Position numbers and translations under genes: made by a program. The notes below the pieces were generated by a model that worked only from the letters and a program-made list of their open reading frames with translations, made no database searches and had not been told where the DNA came from. A stretch of 64,000 nucleotides of DNA, from assembly GCA_945897365.1 (NCBI GenBank), contig CAMDFD010000007.1, forward strand, positions 1 to 64,000, in the 5' to 3' direction. The stretch comes from Bordetella parapertussis. Lineage in GTDB: Bacteria; Pseudomonadota; Gammaproteobacteria; Burkholderiales; Burkholderiaceae_B. Below are positions 25,914 to 34,336 of the stretch, in pieces; position 1 is the first letter of the stretch; each line of letters starts with the position of its first letter.

Positions 25914-28673
25914 ATGTTCTCTTTGCTAAAAAAAATCTTCGGTAGCCGTAACGATCGCACACTCAAACAGTTAAGACGGCAGGTTGAGCAAATCAATCAG
26001 CTTGAGCCGCAGATGCAGGCCTTATCGGACGAGGCGTTGCGTGCGAAAACGGACAGTTTCCGCGAGCGTATTCAAGCCGGTGTCAAGCTTGACGCTTTGT
26101 TGCCCGAAGCCTTCGCAGTTGTGCGCGAGGCGAGTGTGCGCGTTTTTGGGATGCGACATTTCGATGTGCAGTTAATCGGCGGTATGGTGTTGCACAGTGG
26201 AAAAATTGCGGAAATGCGAACCGGAGAGGGTAAGACCTTGATGGCGACGCTGCCGGTCTACCTCAATGCGCTGACTGAGCGTGGCGCTCATGTCGTGACT
26301 GTCAATGATTATCTGGCGCGACGCGATGCAGCTTGGATGGGACGCCTCTATAACTTTCTAGGCTTGTCCGTGGGCGTTGTTGTGCCTCAGCAGACTAACG
26401 AAGAAAAAATCGCAGCTTATCGCGCGGATATTACCTACGGTACGAACAACGAGTTTGGTTTTGATTATCTGCGTGACAACATGGAACATCGCGCGGAGGA
26501 TCGTCGCCAGCGCACGCTCGTGTTCGCGATCGTTGACGAAGTTGATTCGATTTTGATTGATGAGGCGCGCACGCCTTTGATCATTTCAGGACAAGCAGAA
26601 GATCATACTGAAATGTATGTGCGGGTGAACGTCGTGCCGGCGATGTTGCAACGAATGGCCACGGAACCCAAACCTCAGGAACCAGAACCCGAAGGACACT
26701 TCTGGGTCGATGAAAAAAATCATCAGGTTTTTCTTTCTGAGTCTGGGCATGTGCGGTCCGAAGAAATTCTGACCGAGCTTGGCCTGCTACCTCCTGGACA
26801 GTCTTTATATGAGGCGCGCAATATCACGCTGATGCATCATTTGATGGCTGCATTGCGTGCGCATAATCTCTTCCATCTTGATCAGCACTATGTGGTGCAA
26901 GAGGACGAGGTGGTGATTGTGGATGAGTTCACGGGTCGTCTGATGGCGGGTCGTCGTTGGTCCGATGGTTTGCATCAAGCTGTCGAAGCCAAAGAAGGCG
27001 CGAAAATTCAAAACGAAAATCAGACCATGGCGTCGATTACGTTCCAGAATTATTTCCGCATGTACGAAAAGCTTGGCGGTATGACGGGTACGGCGGACAC
27101 CGAAGCGTACGAGTTCCAGGAAATTTACGGGCTCGAAACGGTCATTGTGCCGACCAATCGCCCGATGGTCCGTGCCGATCAGAATGATCAGATTTTTAAA
27201 ACAGCAGGTGAAAAATTTACTGCAATTCTCGAAGATATTCGGGACTGCCAGCAACGCGGGCAACCTGTGCTTGTGGGAACAACGAGTATCGAAAACTCCG
27301 AGCTGCTTTCTGGTTTGCTGATTAAAGCTGGCCTGCGCCACGAAGTGCTCAACGCCAAGCAGCACGCGCGTGAGGCTGAGATCGTAGCTCAGGCTGGCAA
27401 GCCGGGCAACATCACGATTGCCACCAACATGGCGGGTCGTGGAACGGACATCGTGTTGGGCGGTAGCATTGAGAAAATCATCGAGACCGTGCGTGAAAAT
27501 GAAGCGCTAAGCGAGGCAGATAAGTCCGCTCAGATCGAGTCGATACGTGCACAATGGCTGCCAGTCAATGAACAAGTCAAGGCTGCGGGTGGCTTGCGCA
27601 TCATCGGTACAGAACGTCACGAGTCGCGACGCATCGACAATCAGTTGCGTGGTCGTGCTGGACGCCAAGGTGATCCTGGCTCTTCGCGTTTCTATTTGTC
27701 ACTCGAAGACCCGCTCATGCGTATTTTTGCGGGTGATCGTGTCCGAGCCATTATGGATCGACTCAAACTGCCCGAAGGCGAGCCGATCGAGGCTGGCATG
27801 GTGTCGCGCTCGATCGAGACCGCACAGCGCAAGGTTGAGGGCCGCAACTTTGACGTACGCAAACAATTGCTTGAGTACGATGATGTCTCCAATGATCAGC
27901 GCAAGGTGCTTTACGCACAGCGCAACGAGGTGCTCGAAGCGCAATCCGTTGCCGAGACGATTGATAATTTGCGGCAGGGTGCATTTACAGACTTAGTCGC
28001 CAAATATGTACCTGCAGGCTCGGTCGAGGAGCAGTGGGATATCGATACGTTGCAAAAAGCGCTGGAATCTGACTGGCAACTCAATGTCCCCTTGTCTGAT
28101 TACTTGCGTGATACCAAAAGCGTTTCCGAAGAAGATATCCTCGAGCAGGTCCTGCAGGCGGCTCAGGCTGCTTATCAGCAAAAGGTCGAGGCCGTGGGTG
28201 CGGAGTCGTGGTCCGGCTTTGAGCGTTCTATCATGTTGCAAGTCATTGATACGGCATGGCGTGAACATCTTTCGGCGCTGGATCATTTGCGCCAGGGTAT
28301 TCATTTGCGCGGCTATGCTCAAAAGAACCCCAAGCAAGAGTACAAGCGTGAGGCGTTCGAGTTGTTTTCAGGCATGCTTGATCGCGTGCGTGATGATGTC
28401 GTACGTGTCCTCATGACGGTGCGTATACAGACACAAGAAGAGATTGAGCAAGCAGAGGCTGAAGCCGCCCGAGCCCTTCAAATGCAAAACGTCCAGTATC
28501 AGCATACCGATTACGAAGAGGCGAAGTCGGAGGAAACGCAGACTCAGCGTCGAGCCGTTGCCCAAGAGCATCCCGGTACGTTGCGCAACGCCGCTCCTAA
28601 GGTTGGTCGTAACGACCCTTGTCCTTGCGGCAGCGGTAAAAAGTACAAGCAGTGCCACGGACAACTAATTTAA
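25914..28673 (+). CDS. secA: preprotein translocase ATPase SecA (3' end rewritten by element)
   Basis: Motor of Sec-dependent export. The 919-residue protein shows Walker A MRTGEGKT (about residue 103), the IVDEVDSILIDEARTP block, TGTADTEA, NMAGRGTDIVLGG, GRAGRQGDPGSSRFYLS, and the C-terminal zinc-binding tail CPCGSGKKYKQCHG. The last codons are unusual: the stretch from TACAAG to CACGG (28644-28660) is repeated at 35345-35361, where it would continue as Gln-Leu-Thr-stop. Here it continues as Gln-Leu-Ile-stop. I infer that an element integrated into the 3' end and restored the reading frame with its own bases. Confidence 0.97.
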   Translation: MFSLLKKIFGSRNDRTLKQLRRQVEQINQLEPQMQALSDEALRAKTDSFRERIQAGVKLDALLPEAFAVVREASVRVFGMRHFDVQLIGGMVLHSGKIAEMRTGEGKTLMATLPVYLNALTERGAHVVTVNDYLARRDAAWMGRLYNFLGLSVGVVVPQQTNEEKIAAYRADITYGTNNEFGFDYLRDNMEHRAEDRRQRTLVFAIVDEVDSILIDEARTPLIISGQAEDHTEMYVRVNVVPAMLQRMATEPKPQEPEPEGHFWVDEKNHQVFLSESGHVRSEEILTELGLLPPGQSLYEARNITLMHHLMAALRAHNLFHLDQHYVVQEDEVVIVDEFTGRLMAGRRWSDGLHQAVEAKEGAKIQNENQTMASITFQNYFRMYEKLGGMTGTADTEAYEFQEIYGLETVIVPTNRPMVRADQNDQIFKTAGEKFTAILEDIRDCQQRGQPVLVGTTSIENSELLSGLLIKAGLRHEVLNAKQHAREAEIVAQAGKPGNITIATNMAGRGTDIVLGGSIEKIIETVRENEALSEADKSAQIESIRAQWLPVNEQVKAAGGLRIIGTERHESRRIDNQLRGRAGRQGDPGSSRFYLSLEDPLMRIFAGDRVRAIMDRLKLPEGEPIEAGMVSRSIETAQRKVEGRNFDVRKQLLEYDDVSNDQRKVLYAQRNEVLEAQSVAETIDNLRQGAFTDLVAKYVPAGSVEEQWDIDTLQKALESDWQLNVPLSDYLRDTKSVSEEDILEQVLQAAQAAYQQKVEAVGAESWSGFERSIMLQVIDTAWREHLSALDHLRQGIHLRGYAQKNPKQEYKREAFELFSGMLDRVRDDVVRVLMTVRIQTQEEIEQAEAEAARALQMQNVQYQHTDYEEAKSEETQTQRRAVAQEHPGTLRNAAPKVGRNDPCPCGSGKKYKQCHGQLI
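28644..28660 (+). repeat. attL, left 17-bp direct repeat inside secA
   Basis: TACAAGCAGTGCCACGG, identical to 35345-35361. It encodes Tyr-Lys-Gln-Cys-His-Gly of the SecA zinc tail, a strongly conserved stretch that makes a good integration target. Confidence 0.9.
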
Positions 28674-28701
28674 TCAATTAAAACAAGTACTTGCGTGGTT
28701 G

Positions 28702-28750
28702 CAATTGCCCCAGTAGTGTTGTACATTTGTTGTACATATTGGGGCAATTG
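28702..28750 (+). promoter_or_regulatory. inverted repeat and paired TGTTGTACAT sites at the integrase start
   Basis: A perfect 11-bp inverted repeat (CAATTGCCCCA at 28702-28712, TGGGGCAATTG at 28740-28750) encloses two TGTTGTACAT decamers (28717-28726, 28728-28737) set 11 bp apart. The right arm ends on the first base of the integrase GTG start codon. It could be an operator, an arm-type integrase binding site, or an RNA hairpin that hides the start. A related TGTTGTACGCAT lies at 35277-35288 near the other end. Confidence 0.6.
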
Positions 28751-30066
28751 TGGCGAATGTTGAACAAAAGTTAGACACGAATTACAGCGAGCTGTTAGAA
28801 GATGGCAAGCTGCTTTTGTACTCGCGCAATGGAGTTTTCCAAGCTCGCGTGTACAAAGGCAAGCGTCAGTACATCCATCGTTCGCTAAAAACACGCAAGC
28901 TAGATGATGCACGCAAAGCAGCAATCAAGTTTTATTACGAGATTGAATTTAAGCGTGAGCAAGAATTGCCTTTGCAGACCAAATCTTTTGGTCAAGTACT
29001 TGATGAGTACATCACGCTAAGGCAGCGCGACTACGAACGTAGTATGGCGTACAAAAACAATGCATCCTACAAGCAGCAAACAAGCATTTACATGCTGCGT
29101 CAAATAATTCGTGTGTCAAAGTTTTGGCAAGAGTACTGTGGAAAAACATCAGTAGTGAATGTTGATAATGCTGTGTTAAGTGATTACATAGCTTGGCGAC
29201 GAGACTATTATCACAAAATTCCACAGCAACTTCGCCCTAAAAAATACAGCCTAAATCCCGCAGACAAAACGCTTGAATGGGAAACGACATTCGCTAAAAC
29301 AGTCATCAAGTTTGCACATGAGCGTGGATACAGAGGCAAGGCAGCATTGCCAACTTGGCGTTATAAAGCTGAAAGAAAAATAGTGCGTCCTAGTTTTTCG
29401 TTGCAAGAATACAAATTGTTGTACACAACAATGAGAAAGTGGATTGCACAGACTAAAAATAAAAATTGGCGCTACACACGAGAGTTGTTGAGAGACTATG
29501 TATTGCTGCTTGCAAACAGTGGCATGCGAGTAGGTGAAGCAAACAACTTGCGCGAAAGCGACATAGTCGAGTTTGTTGATGAACTTGGCAGAAAAAATTA
29601 CATGTTTATGGTCAAAGGCAAGACTGGAAAACGTGTTGTTATTCCTCGTGCAAGCGCAGTGCGTTATGTAGAAAGAACACTAGAACGAAATGCAAAGTGG
29701 CAAAGTATTTGGGACAGTGATGTAAACAAAGCAAAAAGAAAAGAAAACAGTGTGCGAACACAAGGCTATGCAGAGATACATTTGAAAGCAGATTGGTTTT
29801 TTAGAATGAATGATGGTCGACAACTCATCACACTCATTGACCAATTCAAAGCCATACTAAAGTTGTGTGCACTTGAGAAAAACAGATATGGAGAAGAGTA
29901 CACGCTGTACAGCTTGAGGCACTTTTATGCAGTACAAATGTTGAGGCGTGGCAAGGTAAGTGTTTTTGATGTGGCACGTAACATGGGTACAAGTGTGCAA
30001 ATTATTGAGCAGTACTATGGAAAAGATGCAACGCCACTAGTGCTTGCGACTGCGTTAGGTGGATAG
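28750..30066 (+). CDS. int: tyrosine recombinase/integrase of the secA element
   Basis: A 438-residue site-specific recombinase. The N-terminal part (about 1-70) resembles an arm-binding domain, 80-190 a SAM-like core-binding domain, and 215-438 the catalytic domain. The first catalytic Arg is in NSGMRVGEANNLRES (about 260). The HxxR box reads YSLRHFYAV (about 383), so the usual His is Tyr while Arg is kept. The C-terminal box GTSVQIIEQYYGK supplies the Tyr nucleophile. A conserved Lys is likely in MVKGKTGKRVV. The start is GTG at 28750, overlapping an inverted repeat. It presumably recombines at the 17-bp core in secA. Confidence 0.9.
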   Translation: MANVEQKLDTNYSELLEDGKLLLYSRNGVFQARVYKGKRQYIHRSLKTRKLDDARKAAIKFYYEIEFKREQELPLQTKSFGQVLDEYITLRQRDYERSMAYKNNASYKQQTSIYMLRQIIRVSKFWQEYCGKTSVVNVDNAVLSDYIAWRRDYYHKIPQQLRPKKYSLNPADKTLEWETTFAKTVIKFAHERGYRGKAALPTWRYKAERKIVRPSFSLQEYKLLYTTMRKWIAQTKNKNWRYTRELLRDYVLLLANSGMRVGEANNLRESDIVEFVDELGRKNYMFMVKGKTGKRVVIPRASAVRYVERTLERNAKWQSIWDSDVNKAKRKENSVRTQGYAEIHLKADWFFRMNDGRQLITLIDQFKAILKLCALEKNRYGEEYTLYSLRHFYAVQMLRRGKVSVFDVARNMGTSVQIIEQYYGKDATPLVLATALGG

Positions 30067-30080
30067 TTTTGAATTGTTCG

Positions 30081-30200
30081 ATGAATATTGAAATGTTGCA
30101 AACGCACTTGGGACATTTAGACTTGTTGAACATGGCTGACAAGTTTGCAGGCGAAGGCAGCGTGTCTGCTGCGCTACTGAACAACAAGTCTGTTGATTGA
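30081..30200 (+). CDS. 39-residue open frame, possible integrase tail remnant
   Basis: A short frame from ATG 30081 to TGA 30200 just after the integrase. The opening MNIEMLQTHLGHL resembles the end of another integrase subfamily, where a Met-Asn-x-x-Met-Leu motif follows the Tyr nucleophile. No ribosome binding site is visible. It may be a scar of an earlier integrase or a chance frame. Confidence 0.3.
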   Translation: MNIEMLQTHLGHLDLLNMADKFAGEGSVSAALLNNKSVD

Positions 30201-30324
30201 CGATTGAACTGCATATGAATTGACGTGGAAAGCACAGCAATTGAAAAAATCTACGTCCTTACAGTGACATCAATTGTAAAGTTTGTCTTATACTAAATCA
30301 TTGCCAAAACAAGGACTAACCAAC

Positions 30325-31386
30325 ATGACCAGCCCTAGCGACAACGATAAAAACAAAGATGCTGCAAGTGATGCAAAAGCAAGTGGCACGCGAACAAAAA
30401 CAGATGCTTACTATGGTATGAACGAAAAAATAGCTGACATTTTTGTTGATGATTTATCGAATCTTTTCAAAAAAGAGCAGTTAGAAAAAATAATACAAGC
30501 TGAACATTTTGAAAAAATAAAAAATTTAAGTCAATTACAAAAAATATTAGCTATTACAGCAGTAGTTGTATTGGGTTTAATCTCGCTTGAATTAATGCTT
30601 TGGATAACATGGATATCTACTGGCGCATATGTTTTGTTGACAGAAAAACCTTGGGAAGAAAAATCATCAAAAACTTTTATGATTTTTAAAAATCCTACAG
30701 GCGAAATAATTGCAGTGAAGCAAGGTTGGTCATGGCCCGCATTCTTATTTTCATGGATTTGGGCGATGGTAAAGCAAATGTGGGTGAGAGGCGTGTTTGT
30801 GGGACTATTATGCTTGTTAGTGTATGCAGGCTTCAGTGGTGACGTATATGGAAATTTCGCTGACGCTATATTCACATTCATAAGTATCGTCTTTGGAATT
30901 AATGGAAACTTGTGGTGCGAAAAAAAATTATTACGTAGCGGTTTTGAAAAAACGACGACAGTTACTGCAAAAAATATAGAGGAAGCTTTAGTTAACTATC
31001 AAAATAACATTGGCAATGATGTTAGAAATAGTAGTGCGCTTTTCGCAAATTCTTCAATCGAGAGTAATGCGCCGAAAAAAATAAATGACGACAAGCAAAC
31101 TCAAAATAGAAATTTAATGAAATGTGTTGCATGTGGCCATGACATGGGAGTGCTGGCAGAGAAATGCATGAATTGCGGTACTGCGAATCCAAAATTAGTA
31201 GTAAAAAGAAAAAATCAAAATAATCAAATCAAAGTTATTTTGGTTGTAGCTGCAGTTATTGGAGCAATCTATTTCGTAGAGGTATATAACTCACCCTACA
31301 ATAAATGCATGCGAGAAGGTGCTAGCAGTGGCTTATTAAATGAAAAATACTATACGTCTTTGTGCGAGTTAATAAGAATAAAATAA
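30325..31386 (+). CDS. DUF2628-like membrane protein with zinc ribbon
   Basis: This 353-residue protein has a polar N-terminus, a membrane segment near 85-110, a DUF2628-like block (VKQGWSWPAFLFSWIWAMVKQMWVRG region, about 135-200) with further membrane segments, a zinc ribbon CVACGHDMGVLAEKCMNCG at about 272-290, and one last membrane helix (about 303-325) before a short Cys-containing tail. DUF2628 proteins are of unknown function. The ATG at 30325 is chosen for AAGGAC upstream; an earlier frame opening at 30283 lacks one. A TATACT hexamer at 30289-30294 may be its -10. It is the first cargo gene of the element. Confidence 0.75.
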   Translation: MTSPSDNDKNKDAASDAKASGTRTKTDAYYGMNEKIADIFVDDLSNLFKKEQLEKIIQAEHFEKIKNLSQLQKILAITAVVVLGLISLELMLWITWISTGAYVLLTEKPWEEKSSKTFMIFKNPTGEIIAVKQGWSWPAFLFSWIWAMVKQMWVRGVFVGLLCLLVYAGFSGDVYGNFADAIFTFISIVFGINGNLWCEKKLLRSGFEKTTTVTAKNIEEALVNYQNNIGNDVRNSSALFANSSIESNAPKKINDDKQTQNRNLMKCVACGHDMGVLAEKCMNCGTANPKLVVKRKNQNNQIKVILVVAAVIGAIYFVEVYNSPYNKCMREGASSGLLNEKYYTSLCELIRIK

Positions 31387-31450
31387 TAGAATAGCCATAT
31401 TAAAAATTAACTTGTGCTAAGAGTGTGATGCGCCCACCTTACCCAATCAT

Positions 31451-31609
31451 GCAATGGGTTTGGGCTTGGCAGTGGTGGAGGGATATGTACGACGAGGCTG
31501 CGGCTGTAGCGATTGTGGCTGTGCTTGTGTAGTATCTCGCTGCACAATCGCTGCAGCTGTCTTCTCTGCTGCACTAGCTTGAGTTGGCTTGACTGCAGTT
31601 GCTGCTGTG
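31451..31609 (-). pseudogene. 159-bp partial copy of the 32091-32420 open frame
   Basis: This segment matches 32122-32280 over the same 159-bp length, with both ends nearly identical and the middle diverged. Read on the minus strand it keeps an open frame ending in PSTTAKPKPIA and a stop, matching the C-terminal part of the protein at 32091-32420 (PSTTAKPKPIA then a longer tail). It lacks the 5' part, so it is a truncated duplicate. The rest of the gap 31387-31749 is AT-rich with no other gene visible. Confidence 0.7.
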
Positions 31610-31749
31610 TTGAAGAAATAGAAATAAATTTAAGTTTTTATTATCAAACGCCACAAAATATGTAAAGCTGTCTTAATATCCATTGTTTAAAAATAACAAT
31701 TAGAAATGTGAAAGCTTCTATCTTTTAAAAAATATATTGAGAAAAAAAA

Positions 31750-32067
31750 ATGAAAAAAATTTATAAATTTTTTTATGATGAAAATAATTACGATACAAAA
31801 AAGGCAAAAGAGTGGTTAGTACAATTAGACAACTTGGCACTAATAATTTTGAAAGTTGGATTCTGGATTATGGCAATGTTATGGCTTTGGTCAATTGTTG
31901 AAAGTCTTTCTCCTGTTGCAATATCTTTCATAACAGGCGGTTTTGTCAACATGACGAAGTGGATGTTTTTTGGATTTATGTATATCTGCATATGGAGAAT
32001 GCTTGCATTATCAATGGGCGCATTAATAAGACTTGTTGAGTTAAGTGAAGAAAATAAACAGAAATGA
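31750..32067 (+). CDS. small membrane protein, unknown
   Basis: A 105-residue protein with a charged N-terminus (about 1-25), two hydrophobic segments (about 30-50 and 55-88) and a charged Glu/Lys tail. I do not recognise the family. The AT-rich, A-rich leader offers no strong ribosome binding site. It sits between the two copies of the 159-bp repeat, so it may have come in with a duplication or insertion event. Confidence 0.5.
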   Translation: MKKIYKFFYDENNYDTKKAKEWLVQLDNLALIILKVGFWIMAMLWLWSIVESLSPVAISFITGGFVNMTKWMFFGFMYICIWRMLALSMGALIRLVELSEENKQK

Positions 32068-32090
32068 AAAAACTGATGAAAGTTATTTCA

Positions 32091-32420
32091 CTAGTTGATT
32101 TCATAAACACGACCCAAACGTGCAATGGGTTTGGGCTTGGCAGTGGTAGAGGGATAAACACGACGAGGCTGAGGCAGTAGTGATTGTTGTTGAACAGACG
32201 TATCACCACGCGGCACAATCGCTGCAGCTGTCTTCTCTGCTGCAGTAGCTTGAGTTGGCTTGACTGCAGTTGCTGCTGTGGATTTTGCTACGGGCTTGAC
32301 AATGGGCTTTGCTGCACGACGCACACGTGGCTTGGCAGCTGTCGCAGCAGCACGTTGTTGCCGCGCAGCTGCCTCTGCTGCAGCTTCAGCTGCAATGGCT
32401 GACCATGTGGAGTGTGCCAA
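32091..32420 (-). CDS. Ala/Lys/Pro-rich low-complexity frame, possibly a gene remnant
   Basis: A 109-residue frame rich in Ala, Lys, Pro and Arg (repeats like AAEAAAEAAAR and KPIVKPVAK). Its C-terminal half is duplicated at 31451-31609 with the frame kept and compensating changes, which suggests that it was once under coding selection. However, the only start is TTG at 32420, an in-frame TGA lies a few codons upstream, and its first bases overlap the start of the plus-strand gene. It may be the surviving 3' end of a longer gene. Confidence 0.4.
   Translation of the reverse strand: MAHSTWSAIAAEAAAEAAARQQRAAATAAKPRVRRAAKPIVKPVAKSTAATAVKPTQATAAEKTAAAIVPRGDTSVQQQSLLPQPRRVYPSTTAKPKPIARLGRVYEIN
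32122..32280. repeat. second copy of the 159-bp direct repeat
   Basis: Partner of 31451-31609 at a spacing of 671 bp. Both copies begin with GCAATGGGTTTGGGCTTGGC and end with TTGCTGCTGTG. Each starts 55-65 bp after the stop codon of a plus-strand gene, giving a gene-repeat-gene-repeat order. Confidence 0.85.
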
Positions 32421-33060
32421 AGTAGGGCGTCAAGTTGTTGCTGACTTTGGTGACGTGAGGAATATGGACTTTAAGACTTGGTGGAACTCTCACTCACACT
32501 TATTCGCTGAGCCCATATCTACCTACACGATGTACGTTCCCAAAGACGCTAGTGAGATTGCACCATTTGATGATGCAGAGGTCATCAATCTAGTTGTCCC
32601 TCTAAATTGGTCAAACGTGGGTATCAAACGCAGATTTGCGCAGATCATTGATGCACTAGTGCTAAAGACGCCCAAAGGTGCACGTGCGCACAAAGTCAGT
32701 GATGCCAAGTACAGACTTGGACGCAAATGGAGTCCCGTAGGACTCAAACATGCATACGATGTTTATGTTGCTAGGCAGCAAGCCTTGCAGATAGAGCAAG
32801 AGACTGGCGAGCGTACATATTGGGCAGACATAGGAATATTGGCGAATTTACCTTCAGCAAGAGGCGCGAAGTTGCGTGATAAGTCTGGCAATAATGAAAT
32901 ACGCACTAATTTGACAGCTCAAGCTGTACGAAACTACAAACTTGCAGAATCATTTATTGCTGCAAGCGCAACATTTACTTTTCCAAGTCCCATTCCTTCC
33001 AAGCAACGTAACTTAAGCGACCAAGCCAATACAGTAGGATTAGTACATAGGGTAAAGTAA
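32395..33060 (+). CDS. uncharacterised cargo protein with Trp-Trp motif
   Basis: A 221-residue soluble, basic protein if started at ATG 32395; an alternative ATG at 32464 opens with MDFKTWWNSHSHLFAEP. From memory, that block with a later YRLGRKWSPVGLKHAYDVY resembles a group of unnamed proteins found beside integrases in proteobacterial islands; no function is known to me. The frame is open to 32260 but the extra residues are the antisense reading of the Ala-rich repeat and should be ignored. It is followed by a lipoprotein gene after 35 bp. Confidence 0.65.
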   Translation: MADHVECAKVGRQVVADFGDVRNMDFKTWWNSHSHLFAEPISTYTMYVPKDASEIAPFDDAEVINLVVPLNWSNVGIKRRFAQIIDALVLKTPKGARAHKVSDAKYRLGRKWSPVGLKHAYDVYVARQQALQIEQETGERTYWADIGILANLPSARGAKLRDKSGNNEIRTNLTAQAVRNYKLAESFIAASATFTFPSPIPSKQRNLSDQANTVGLVHRVK

Positions 33061-33095
33061 TATGAATTTCAAATTGATTTGTATTGGAAGAGCAT

Positions 33096-33338
33096 ATGAG
33101 AATTATTTTTCTATCTGTTGTTCTGCTAACGAGCTGCAGCCTCATTGATGACTCTACTTTTACTCTGTATCGCAGCAGCGTGACTGATCCAACAATGAGA
33201 GTTCATATTGCAACGTTTGATACTGACAATAAAGCTGCTTACAACCAAGAAAACTGTGATCTTGCGAGAGATCTTTTTCAAAAACAAGATGGCGTAAAGG
33301 TTAAATTTTGGTGCGAGAAAGGTAGGTATAGAAAATAA
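33096..33338 (+). CDS. small lipoprotein
   Basis: An 80-residue protein with a short signal peptide and lipobox (LLTSC, Cys at residue 14), then a small secreted part containing FTLYRSSVTDPTMRVHIATFD, ENCDLARDLFQ and a terminal VKFWCEKGRYRK. The two Cys of the mature part could form a disulfide. It is an unnamed lipoprotein type I associate with Burkholderiales islands; its function is unknown. GGAAG precedes the ATG at 33096; an earlier in-frame start at 33084 is less likely. Confidence 0.7.
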   Translation: MRIIFLSVVLLTSCSLIDDSTFTLYRSSVTDPTMRVHIATFDTDNKAAYNQENCDLARDLFQKQDGVKVKFWCEKGRYRK

Positions 33339-33406
33339 TTAAATTTCATGAAGTTTTGGCATGGTAGTACAATGTTTTTTTATGAAATCAGCAAGTCCAG
33401 ACTCAG

Positions 33407-34243
33407 TCATTCAGCCTTAGTTGTAGCATCTGGAAATAGACGACTACTACAGTGTTTACAAATCGTTGCGTCTTTTAATACAAGCTCTTTGCAGTGTGGA
33501 CACTTGATATGCGTTAACTGCTCGGGTACTTTGGGGATTTTTCTTTTATAAAAATGATATCCAATCAGTCCTATCCCTCCCCAAAAACAGACCTTGCCCC
33601 AAAATGAATTTCCCATCAAAATATCGAGACCAGCAACTGCTTCAGAAGGTGCGCTGAAAAACATCTCAAAAAACATATCGGGTGATTGCCATAACGATGG
33701 TACGCGTCCATACATAGCGGAAGCGATAACCAACCGAGATATGATTTGGGGAAGGATCAAAAAAACAATTCCTATACAGAGATAAGTCATGTCAATGCCA
33801 GCCTTCCATGACCTATAGATATAGAAAAAAAGAAATGCAATGCCTGTTACTAATAGGATTAATTGAACCTGTTGTAATTTCCAAATTAATACAATGATTA
33901 TGCATGCTACAGCGACTAATAACGATTTTTTTCTTTCGTCTAGATTTGTCCAAAACGTTTTCGCTATATCCCTCTTCGTTGCTCCTTCAGCCGCTACTGC
34001 AACTGTATCTTTCCGTATTTGATTAATTTGCTTAACTTCATCTATAAAATCTTTCGTCGCAGCCTTGCCAAGCAGAAAGGCTTTAGTAATCAAGTTTTCA
34101 GATTTTTGCACTGTGATATTGATCTTGTCGTTAGCTTCAGAATTTTTTGAGTCATTTTTGACAGATGCTGACTCACTCATAGGATCGCCACTTTTCGCAT
34201 TAGCTGAATTTTCTTTCTTTTCGTTTTCAGTATTGTTAGTCAT
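33407..34243 (-). CDS. membrane protein with C-terminal zinc ribbon
   Basis: This 278-residue protein begins with about 90 polar, Asn/Lys/Glu-rich residues, followed by a helical stretch (about 55-105), two or three membrane segments (about 107-145 and 150-175), another near 215-232, and a zinc ribbon CPHCKELVLKDATICKHC at about 248-265. I do not recognise the family. It is the second protein of this element that joins membrane helices to a two-CxxC ribbon. It is transcribed towards the lipoprotein gene. Confidence 0.65.
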   Translation of the reverse strand: MTNNTENEKKENSANAKSGDPMSESASVKNDSKNSEANDKINITVQKSENLITKAFLLGKAATKDFIDEVKQINQIRKDTVAVAAEGATKRDIAKTFWTNLDERKKSLLVAVACIIIVLIWKLQQVQLILLVTGIAFLFFYIYRSWKAGIDMTYLCIGIVFLILPQIISRLVIASAMYGRVPSLWQSPDMFFEMFFSAPSEAVAGLDILMGNSFWGKVCFWGGIGLIGYHFYKRKIPKVPEQLTHIKCPHCKELVLKDATICKHCSSRLFPDATTKAE

Positions 34244-34336
34244 GACGCACTATCCTTTTTTGAGCGAGTTGTTTGAGTATATGACGCATTACTTTAATCT
34301 TTGTTTTAAATCTCATCACCTTTATCAATCGCCAAA

